From Taeniopygia guttata (lineage: Eukaryota > Chordata > Aves > Passeriformes > Estrildidae): a stretch of DNA of 64,000 nt. Location: positions 69,321,514 to 69,385,513 of the forward strand of contig NC_133063.1 of assembly GCF_048771995.1 (NCBI RefSeq), read 5' to 3'. The position numbers were made by a program, and so were the translations under genes. Below, piece by piece: positions 46,701 through 58,700 of the stretch (position 1 is the stretch's first letter; each line of letters begins with the position of its first letter). Below the pieces are notes generated by a model. It was not told where the DNA came from, did no database searches, and worked only from the letters and a program-made list of their open reading frames with translations.

Positions 46701-49700
46701 AACTCCTACCTTGCTATAGGCTTTTTTGGGCCTTTTCTCAGGGGTATAGGTTTGCTTTTAAGCATGGTGAGAGGCAGACTCATTTTAGTTTAGCTATTAA
46801 GTGGTCCTTCAAGGCAATAGAATACAAAACATCTGGAAGGATAAGTCCCTAAGTCTTTTTCATGTGTACTTTTGTTCTTCCAAGATTCATCTGAGTAAAT
46901 CTTCTTCCTTACAGCTGTGGAAATCATATTACAGCAGCCTTTTATATAATCCAAAATACTGAGTGCATCAACTGTGCAGAACAACCCATTTTCTGATTAT
47001 TTTTTAACGATTTTGCCCTAAGATCCTAAAGTTTTGGGTTTGCCTACTCCACAAGAGATGCTATAGAAGTTTGTAGAAAAGGAAATTCCTTCCTGCCAAC
47101 TGGGAGTTTTGAGAATTTCTGTGCATTGCTATGTGAATCTATGTGCAGATGAATGGAGTGTGAGTCTGCATTATAGTTGGGCTGGAATTTAAAGCATAAT
47201 GTGCTTTGCAAAGTTGAAGATCTTTTGGGAGTTTCTCTGAAGCAGCACTTGAGTACAAGATCAGAAAAGCTGTTCATCTCTTATGTACTGTGAGGAGGTG
47301 GGTTGGGGTGGGTGGGAAGGTGGTAGGTTCTTCCTTCCTGGAACTTTCAGATGTTAAGTGACTAGAGATCTAGTGAATTTGATAGCCTCAGAATGCTGCA
47401 AAATAGTTGGAGATAGTGAAGATATTTTTCTTAGAGCCTTTTAATTTTTTTTGTTGTTGTTGGAACATTTGTCTTTAATTTCTTATTAATCTTCCCAACT
47501 TCTCCTTAATAGAAACAGAAAGGCAGGATTTTTTTGCTGCTAATTCACAGAAACTCCACTCAGGATTGTGTTTTAATAAAACATGAAGAACAGAGCATGT
47601 GGTACTTCCTCCATCATAAGAAAGTACATGATGACAGAACAGCAATTTAAATTTGATGAGGGGCATTTTCAAGATAGATATTTACTTAGTCGTAATCTGT
47701 TCTTCATCACATGTTCTGTGCACTTCAAGATATGTAAATGAAAGACTGTAGAAACCAGTTACATGCTTATGGTTCTCTAGATACAGGAACATGGACAAAA
47801 GCCCATGAATAGATGTATAAAATACATGTTTTCTGAAATAATGCACTGGGGCTTCTTCACTTTTGTCAGCCTCTGCTTTCAATTTTTTCTTGTGATCACA
47901 ATGGATTTCTTATCTCAGAAATGTAGATACTCTGTCCGAGTGTCACCACAGATGGCAAACAGAATGGTGGAATCTGCAAGAGGCATCTTGAATAAATTCC
48001 TCCCAGACATCTATATCTACACAGATCATATGAAGGGGGTCAGCTCTGGAAAGTGAGTATCCAGAATTTACAGGAAACACACATGTAATTCTGCATTTGT
48101 TCATTTGCTAGGGTGTCCTGATCTAATTTTACTAAGTTTTAGATCACAATCCTCTATTTTGTTGTTTTGAAATAAATATTTCTCACAAAGAAAGAATGGA
48201 TGATTCTCTAGATACATTTGTTTTACTTACCTAACAGGGTAATGTGTTTTCTTAAACAAGGAATGCAATACATCACTACTGCCACTAAAGGCAGTTTGAG
48301 CTCCCTTCATTTTTAAATCTGTTGCTTTGAAGAGAGATTAAGATCAAAGGTGTCATGATGTGTTCAGGAAACCAAGATTCAAGGTTGACTGTAGACCTTC
48401 TGATGGAAATGGTAATATTAAGGACAGGACCGAGGTGTTTTTTAAAGAAGTGTTAAAGCAGTATAGATTGTCTTCTGTGGAATGGCTGAAGGAATGTCCT
48501 CTCACTAGCAAGGAGTGGAAAATTAATTTATTGTACTTCCACAGATTTTGTTTGGCGACAGAACACAGAAGTGATGGATATGATTTAGACAATTTTTCTG
48601 GTATCTGTCATCTCTGTAGTCTTCTTCCTTGAGGTTGAAAGATTCTGGATAACTCATTTGATAGTTTTTTGTCGGTATGCTCAAATGCAGGCATGCATGT
48701 TTTCTTTCACTGTTTTTGTTTTTTGAAATATTTTGTTAAAATTTGTTAGATTCAAAAGTTTATGAACCTAGAAATTATTACAGAAATTTTTAGAATGTTT
48801 TGTCTTTTGTAATCCTTCATCATATTTAATATGCCAGGATTGTTACTTTAATGGCTCTAAACTGTTTACAGGATCAGAATTGCAAAAATATTTCTGGGAG
48901 CCGTGTAGTTTTAGGGTCTCAATTTTGGTTTTCATCTGTTTATGAAATTTAAGAAGTCAATTGATTAGATGCAGCAACATTATTTTTACTACATTCAGCT
49001 CATGCAGAGGGGTAAACAATAGTATGGGAAGAGGAACTGAATCACTTTCAACCTGGCTGGCTGGGTGTCTGATGCTACTGTGTTGTGACATTCATCTTAA
49101 ATATGAATCCATATGATAACAGTATCCTTGATACTACCTAATTAGTCTAATTTTGCTAAATATTGTGGCTTCCAGGGAAAAGAGCTAAAGCCTTAAAGAA
49201 GGGTAGTTTTGATTTTGAATGTCACAGAGAAGAAACACCAGATACCTTTCAAATATTTATGAAACACAAATTAAATAAATGTGAAAGGTACCCTCCTCTA
49301 TTAAAAAAACCCCAAACATTTCTGATGTTTGTGTGGCTTTTTATTTTCTTTTTTATTTTTCTTGTATATAGAGTTTGGCCAAGGAAAAGCCAACATAGAG
49401 GGTTTTGTGGCAGCTGGTACTGGGTTTGACTTTTAAGTACAGTTGTTAATTTTCTTTTTTGAGTGTCAGTCTATTGTATCAAACAGGATGTTTGTCATCC
49501 TTTGGGAGGAGCGGTTTATGACTTGAAGTTCTTGTCTCATTAGTCCAATTTTGTCCTTAAATGAAATGTATATTTTCACTTTCTTTCAGATCACCAGGTT
49601 TTGGCATGTGCCTTACTGCAGAAACCATCAATGGCACTATTCTCAGTGCTGAGCTAGCCTCAAACCCTCAGGGCCATGGAGCAGCTGTGCTTCCTGAGGA

Positions 49701-52700
49701 ACTGGGGCAGAATTGTGCTAAGCTACTGCTTGAGGAGGTTTACAGAGTAAGTGGCCAATATGTTTTGTATATGTGTGTACAGGTGTAAGAGAAAGAGATG
49801 ATAAAATAGGTAAAGGTGGTTTGGTGGGTCCCTCAGACAGGCTCGGATCCGAGCAGAGAAATGGTCTGATGCTGCCGCTGTCTTTTTCGTCCAGGTAAAG
49901 AGTGGTTTTGCGGGGTTCCTTTGACAGTGTAATGACTTACTGGAGCATGCTATTTCCAATGTCTGATATGTGTTACTATGAATCATGAGAGTGGCAGAAA
50001 CTTCTTCTGTTGCTTTCTGTCTGCAACAGAATCCAGTTAGCTTTGCATGGGCTGTTACTCTTCTAAATAATATGGATGGGTGACATAGTCTGTGCTTCTA
50101 AACTAGTGGTTGGAATGGGACATTATGAGTGGAAGAGCATAGGAGAGGCAGAAGGGGAAAAAAATCCCAGCGAGGTTTCATGTTGACCACTTTGTGATGA
50201 TGATAACAAAGTCAAATGTGCTGTAAATTGTTGGTTATATGAAGAATTGTCTTAATGGGTTGTTGGAAGGGAGATAGGATGGCATTTACTTTGGAATCTT
50301 AAGTACATCACAGTTTTCTTCAGAATAGATTTTTTTCTTTTTTAAAATTATTTTCATTTGTGGCAAGAATTTTAGTGGATAAGCAGCTTTCAGTGTTACA
50401 AATGATTTGGCAAATAGCACTCTGATGAGTTTAATTAAAATTTAATAAAGAACCTTCCAGGTGCATTGTTTTGTATCTCCACAAGTGTTTAAATAACTGT
50501 TTTAGCAATGGTACAACATGTTTGGCCTTTAGGAGGCAGTCATTACAAATTTTGCTTATTATTTAAAAAAACAAGTAGTTACTCTGAACTGTAATAACCA
50601 CCCCTCAACTTCATAAATCACATCCATACCTGTGTTGGATAGTTAATCTGTGCCCATTTTATTTTTCTCTTTCCTTGTTGCAAATCTTTTATCGGTTTGA
50701 ATTACCAGTTGGCCACTTTTTCCAGTCTTCCATTAATGTTTTGTCTTTGTTTATTCAGCATATAAACCATGTTACTGAAGGACTTTTCTAGCCCAGGCTT
50801 CTTGTCTCATGGAAATGCCACCACCAAAATGTTCCTCCTGGGTTGCTGGGTACAATCTAGACTCCTTGTATTTGAAAGTCTGGCCTGTGTGGAGAACGTA
50901 GTCACAGCTAGTGATGGAAACATCTGTCTGTTCTTGCAATTGTGTAGTGTCATGTAGTTATTTTTATTGCAGGCATGAACTACAAAAATCTTTTGGTACA
51001 TTTGTTTGAGTACATGTCTTGGAAAACTTCTTCAGGTAGTCAGATGTCCAGAGACATCAAAAATCCAGTTTCCACATACTTTTATCAGCAACAATAGGTT
51101 TATTTTTTTTTCCTTTGGAAACCATTTAGCACTTGATAGATTAGAACTAGTGAGGCAATTTGTCCAGATATTATGTGTTGCACAGAATCAGATGCCAGAG
51201 AATTTATGAAACGAAGAGGGCTGGAACGGCCTAAAGCAAGTAACTTTCTGCTTTAGTGTATGACAGCCATTTGAATATGATGAGTCAAATTCTGCAAAGG
51301 ATAGTGAAGATCTTAAGACAACAGGAAAAAAAGTTTGAGGAGGAAGCAGGGCCAGACAAATCTTTGAATCATAAAGTAATAGCCTGTCAGGTTTCAGTGT
51401 CTTTGAAGACCAGGATCTGAGTGAGTGAGGCTGTTACCTGTGGCTTGCTATAGTGCTGTTGGTGCTGCTGGAAGACTCCTTTATGTGTGGGTGACTTCTG
51501 TCCAAAAGTGACTAAAAGTGCTAAGCAGTGTACAGCCTATTTGTCCTTCGCTACAGCAGCTTACTGTGGAAAAGTTCTAGTTTGCTAGCATTTTTGGCTG
51601 TTGTGCTACTTTTTCACTGCAGTGTTTAGTCATTATTTAGTGCATTCCCCTCTCCCTCCTTCATGGGCAGTATGATGGGTTTTGTTATGTAGTTTTTGGA
51701 ACACATTCTTGAATTTATGTATGATACCCATGGTCCTACAGCGCTAGCCTGAATTTTGAAAGATAAGGTTTCTTTTTCATTTTCTTACTTTTGTATTTTT
51801 TTGGGGTTTAGTTTGGTTTTTTTTTGGGATGGGTTTTTTTAGGGTGTTTGGTTTTCGGACATTTATTTTTTGTTTGGGGTGGTTTTTCATTTGTTTGATC
51901 TTTTTTGGTTTTTTTTGTTAGGTCAGTTTGATTTAGTGCTGACCACAGAGGGAATATAGGAACATGCTGCAAAATGCACAGTGTTTGTTTAGGTTTTTTA
52001 TGTTTCTTTGCCTAGGTAAGATGTTTATTGAAACTAAAAATCTGAAAAAGCAAGAATAGATTGCTCTGAACAGGCAATCATTAAGTCCCACATCTTTTTA
52101 CACCACCTACTTGTTGAATTGAGGGCTCAAGGGAGAATTTCTTTTCCTGTTTTTAGATTTTCTGTTTATGGGATTATTTCATCGTCTGTGTTTTTACTGG
52201 TAGGTACTAGGCTGTGGGAGCTAGGGAGGATGACCGGACAAGGGCACCCTGAGAACACTAGAGATAATTCTCTGTAAAAGGGCTTTAGGTATTGGGGTCA
52301 CCCACAAATCTGCTGGAGTTGCAGTTACTGTTGAAAGGGGTCCAGGGACATTTTGTGAAGTGTTTGCCATTGTGTAAAGTTTACCACCTAGGAAATCTGA
52401 TTTGAGTCTTGCTAAAAGTCCTTTTACTGAGCACTCAAACATATATTAATTAGGTTGCATGATTCTTGGAATCAGCAGAGCTTTTTAAATGCATATTTGT
52501 TGATGGAAAGATGTCTGAGCTAATAGACTAATAGTAAGTGGCACAGTGCCTTAATTGCAGTGGCTCTGCAAGAGGGGGCAATGGAGTGACTGACTAGCAT
52601 TGTCATTACAAATCCATATACAGTTCTTTCTGAAGCTTAATTGTAGAAGACCAGTAAGGATTTTAACTCTTGTCTTTGAAAGACATTGTTTATGGGAGCT

Positions 52701-55700
52701 TTATGTAGAGAGTAATTGGCAGAATGGAAAGTCTGGAAGAACTGGAAAAGGATTTAATTTTTATATTCTTTGTAATCATGAAAAATAGGGGAGTATGTGT
52801 ACCTATTTAAGGCTGAACTCTTTAATGAAGAAAGGCTGAGTTGCTAGGGGACCTTGAAGGGGCAGGAGGTTTAAAGCTTTTTGTTTTATTGAACTAGAGC
52901 TAAAATGAGTGAAGGATTTCATTGATGTCTTAATTTTCAAGATGTTCTTACTTCAGTGTGGTAAGGTTTTGTTCTGTTCTTCTGGAAAAAAATCCCAAAT
53001 CCCAAAAACTAAGATACAAATGCTCTGCAATAATTTGTTACCCTTTGCATGACAAACTATTGAGTCCTTCAAATATGTACCACACATGTAAGGGAAAAAA
53101 TTGTGTGTATCCCAAAATATAACTAACACTCAATCAAAGCTAGGTTCAAGCTCAGAAGAAAAAACCTTTTTGAAACACTGTTGTCCAATACATAGAGCTG
53201 TGACATTTGTATGTACCTGTCGGCTGTAGTATTTGTACAACATTTAAAAGTGGATGGGATTTGAAGGGATCTGTGTCTAATTGTCCCAACTAGCTGAATC
53301 TGGCTCTGTAGTCAGTGTAAACAATAATAGAGAAACTGCCATAGACTGAATTAATACAGTCTAGAAGCTGCATTCTACATTGGTAATGAGCGCCAGCTAT
53401 TTTGGAACAAATGTACCTTGGCTTTGATTTTGCCCATCCCATTTCTTTTGGTAGGATTGTTTCTAATTTTTGACTCTTGAGTAAGTGGCAGGTGGATTGA
53501 TAGAAAAAAGCTTGGCCTCCTTGGGCATGTTAAGTCCTTCACTTGGCAGAAGTTACTGTTCAGTCATTAGATTACAAGCAATCACTTAATGTCACTGTCT
53601 GGGAGCTGCCTTTGTAGGAATGGTGTTGCAAATGAGTGGTTTAGATCACTTAAATCTCTGGCAAAAGTATTGTCAAAAGTAAGTTTTTGTATAAATTTGT
53701 TGATGTGCCACAAATTTTGATGGCAAGGTTCACTATTGCTTATTACATAGATGAGGCATGCAAAGAAAAAATTGGGCTAGAGTGAATCTACAATGATTTA
53801 TGCAGAGAACGGGAATGCAAAAAGGTAAGGATGGAAAATTATAAGGCTACAAAAGGGGTAAGGGAGGTCCTCCGTTTGGGTTACAGAGGTGGATCCCTTG
53901 CAAAATGTAGCCTCAGACTTGATCAACAATTTGTCTAAATGTAGCAGCATTTAATCTCCTGGAATGCTGACACAATTAAATACTTCTATAAAGTGCATGT
54001 GCACCACTGCACACAGTATGAAGAACAAACAAGATGAGCTGAAGACCTACAGGCACTCACAGGGCTTTGCAGTGACAGAGACATGATGGGATAGTTCATG
54101 TGACTGGAATGTTGGCATGAAGGGGTACACCCTGTTCAGGAGAGACAGCCCTGACGGTATTAGCTCTGTCTTGGTGAGGACGATGGGCTTAGGGGTCAGG
54201 ATAAAAGGGCAGACTAGTAAGGGTGTTTGCTGCTGTGGGTGTTTGTTGCCTGATCAGGAGGAGAAAGCAAATGAGCCATCTACAGGCATCATGAAGCAGC
54301 CTCCAAGTCACAGGCCCTGGATCTTTTGGAGGGCTTTACTCCCCTGACATCTGCTGCAGAACCAGCACAGTGAAACACAAACAGCCCAGGAGATTCCTGG
54401 AAAGCATGGATGACAATTTCCTGACACAGGTAGTGGAGGATCCCCCAGGCAATGGTGTGCTGCTCAACTGATACTAACAAACAGGGAAGGCCCTGCTGGA
54501 GGTGTGACCATGAGAGTGTGGAATTCAGTTCCAGGTGAGGAGAAAGCAGGGCAGCAAATAACCACAACCACAGACTTCAGGAGAGTTAACTTTAGCTTCT
54601 GCAGGGAGATCTTCATGGAGAATGACATGAGAACAAGCCTCACAGGGTCCGACAGACCCTGAGGGATCCAAGAGGGTTGGTTGATATTCAAGAATCGCTT
54701 CCTCCAGGCCCTAGAACAATACTTCCAAATGAGCAAGAAATTGGGCAAAGGGGAAGAGATCTGATGGATAAATAAAGAACTCCTCTCGTTATCAAGGGTA
54801 AGCAGAAAATACACGGGACCTGGAAACAGCATCAGGTAACTTGGAATTAATATAGAGAGGTTGTCAGAGTACATAGAAAAGAGACAAGGAAAGCCAAGGT
54901 CCACCTGGAATTAAGTCTGGCAAAGAATGTAAAGGACAACAAGAAAGGATTTTTCAAATACATCAATAACAAAAGGAAAAGATAGTATAGGCCTGATACT
55001 AAATGGAAGTGGGGCCCTGTTAACAAAGGATACAGAGGAGGCAGAGTCATCACTGACAAGACCAACCCTCAGGGATCTCCGACCCAGGAGACTAGAGAGA
55101 AGGAAGGGTTGAAGGAAGACTTTCACTTGCTTAAGGAGGACCGAGTTGGAGTCAGGCAAACCTGGCATCCACAAGTCCATGGACCCTGATGGGATGCACC
55201 CACAAGTGCTGAGAGAGCTGATAGACACTGTTCTGGTTTGAAAGCAAAACCAGTGAGAGACTCCAAGTCAGAAATACAATTTATTGGGAAAAGGGGAAAA
55301 GGACAAAAATACATGCAATAATACAAAGGGAAAGACTACTGACAAAGTCAGAATACAACCTGGCCAGCGTGCTGGTAGCAGTCCAAATTGGAGTAGCTGC
55401 AGTCCTCTTGGGATGGCAGATGTAGTTGCTGTGTCTTCTCGGAGAACCTGTGAAAAGGCTGACCCTCTGTCTAGAAATCTCCAGTTTTATCCAGGTTGGA
55501 ATGCCTAGCTCCTCCCCGCTGGGCAGAGCATCTTACAATGTAGTCATTATGAGTCACGAGGTGTGTCCTTAATCACCTGCTCCTGGACGGTGTTATCTCT
55601 GAGTCATGTGGCAAGGCATTGATGGGGCTATTAACAGCAGATAAGGAAAACTGCCCCAAGGCAACTCCTACTCAGATGGTAAATAGGAAAACGTTCTTTT

Positions 55701-58700
55701 TTTAATCTTGGACAGACACCAAGGTGGGCAATTTACAATCATCTTTGAAATGCTGTAGTAAGCAGGAGAAGTGCCTGAGGACTGGAAGGAAGCAAATGCA
55801 ACACTGGGCATAAAAATTAAAAGAAGGACACAGGAAGCTACCAGACAGCCAGCCTCACATCAATCCATGATGATTCTGGAGGCCATTTCTATCCTTATGG
55901 AGGACAAGAAGGTGAACAGGAGTAGTCAGCATGGATTCATTTAAGGTACATCATATTTGACTGACCTGCTTCTCTTCTATAATGAAACAACTAGATGAAT
56001 GGATGAAGGAAAAGCAGGGGATATTGTCTACCTTGACTTCAACAAGGCTTTTGACACTGTCTCTCACAACATTTTCATAGGCAAACTTAGGAAGTGTGGA
56101 TTAAATGACTGGACAAGGAGGTGGATTAAGAACCAGCTGAATGGGAGATCCCAGGTTGTTGTAATCAATAGTGTAGGGTCTGGCTGAAGGCCTGTCACCA
56201 GTGGTGTCCCCAGGGTTCAATACTGGTCCAATATTGTTTAACTTCTCCACCAATAACTTGAACAAATGCACAAATGTCTTCTCAATGGCTTCACTCACAA
56301 CGCAGAGCTGGGAGCAGCGGCCGATACCCCAGAGGGTCGTGCAGCCCTTCAGAAGGGCCTTGACAGGGTGGAGGGATGGACTGAGAAGAACCTCCTGAAA
56401 CTCAGCAAAGGTGAATGCAAGGTTCTGTACCTGGGGAAGAACAACCCTGGGCATTAGCAGAGACTGGGAACTGACCCACTGCGGAATAGCTCTCTGTATC
56501 CTGGGGGACAACACGCTGTCTATAAGCCAACAGTGTGTCCTGGTGGCCAAGAAGGCCAGTGATATCCGGGGGTGCATTAGGAAGAGCATTGACAGCAGGT
56601 TGAGGGAGTTGATCCTGCCCCTCTACTCAGACCTGGTGAAGCCACATATGGAATGCTGTGTTCTGTTCTCATAACAAGAGAAACATGATGCTCCTGGAGC
56701 AAGTCTAGAGGAGATGACAAAGATGATTAAAGGATTGGAGCATCTCTCTTACAAGGAAAGGCCAAGCAAGCTGCACCTGTTTGGTGTTGAGAAGAGGTGA
56801 CTGAGCCAGGGCCTTATTGATACATCTGAGGGGAGGGTGCCAGGAAGACGGATCCAAGCTTTTCTTGGTAGTGCTAGGCAATAGGGCAAGAGGCAACAGA
56901 CAGAAACTGATGCACAGGAAGTTCCACCTAGATATGAGGAAGATATTTTTACATACCCTTTCCAGTGCAGGTGGTTGCATACTGGAACAGGTTGCCCAGA
57001 GAAATTGTGGCGTCTCATGCACTGGAGATACTCAAGAACAGTCTGGATGCAATCCAGTGCCATGTTCTTTGGGGAAATTCTGCTTGAGCAGAGAGGTTGG
57101 ACCAGCTGACCTGCTGTGATCCCTTCCAATCTTAGCCATTCTGTGATTCTGTGGCTAACATTTACAAAGTGATTCAGTAAGATTTTCTATCAGCTTGGTA
57201 GTAAGTTAGTTGACAAATTACGAGATGGCAACATTCATACTACACTTGCTGTAGTATATTTAAATCAATTCATACATGCACACACATAGGCATAAAGATG
57301 TATATAAAAAGGTTAAGAATTCCCCTCAGGTTTAGTAAAATATGTCAGATGGCTTTCTATCTGTAAACACTTGAAGGATTAAGCTTTTGAGGGTTGAGTG
57401 TATCAGCGCAGACCCTGTCAACAGCTTTTGGTGATTGTTCTCCAAGTACTGAAGACTTGAGGGTTGTTGAGCTTCAAGAGGTGTACCACTTCTAGGGAGG
57501 TGCTGGTGCAGCCTGCTGTGGCCTTGGAGAACTCAAAGACGCTCACTTAGTTCTACTGCCTGTAGGGTTGTGAGATGCTTGGTTTTAGCCTTCTGTCATT
57601 CTCCATTCTGGCCACAATCTGGGTCAGTTGTTACTGGAATTTTCATTAAAAGGTGCAGTAACAATAGTATTGTTCCACCTGGGCTATGATTTAGACAAAA
57701 ATAATGTTCCAAGGCTGTCCATTAGAAAACAGCAGTTTGTTAGGCATAGCTTCCTAGGAGCTGACTGTTTCTGGTAAGCTAAAAAGGAGCTTAACTGCCC
57801 TGGAGCCATTAATCAAGGTCAAATGAGAATTCCTGAGGAGATCATAGAGTGGCTCTAGGGGGACACCACCACAAATGGGCGTAACAGATTGCTACTGCAC
57901 AGCAGTACTGGGGATGACTGACTCACTGCAGCAAGGGAGCTTATGTAAGCAGTTAGGATATAATGGGTGCATTGTGTTTTGATTTATTTCTTATGATATG
58001 GTTGTCTCCATGCTGATTGAAGGTTTTGTATATATTGGGTTATACAAGCAGATACCTTATCATGTTTTCAGCTGTAGAGAAACAAAACAAGCTCAGAAAA
58101 TGCGAAGTTTTCATCCAAGTCAGAAGGACCATTTTGAATTACTAATCAAACTACAACTACAGAAAGTCCACTGTCAGGAATACTCCTTACCAAACTCTTA
58201 TCTGCTCCTGGTGTGTGCTTCTCATTAGCAAATACAGCTGGTGAGATCTGTGGCTTTAGATTGCACCAGCAAATTCTGTTCACTCAAGATAAAGCAAAAT
58301 TTTTATCAGTTCTATAGGCAGCATTAGCTTGAGCATGTGAACTTCATTTTGGTATGGCAAGTTCACACAGTTAAGAGGGCTAATACTGCTGTAAGAGCAT
58401 GTTTTAGGAGTTGGGTCATGGTAGTGAATGTGATAGAGCTATTTATTTTGCTGTGCTGTAGTTCATTGCATGTAATGCACAGACTTTTTTTCAGAAGAAT
58501 GGAGCTGCAGCTTGTCACACAGAAGCAAGGCCATCTTGAAAATTAAGTCTTCAGTATGCCCCCTTGGAAAGGCTCTCCCTTTCTGCATCTCACTCAGTAC
58601 ATGTGCTGAGGTTGTCACATTGGCTGATTCTCTTAATCTGTGTAGTCCAGAATATATTTTGTCCCTTGCCTTCTTGGATAGTGTTATGTATTGAAATTAT

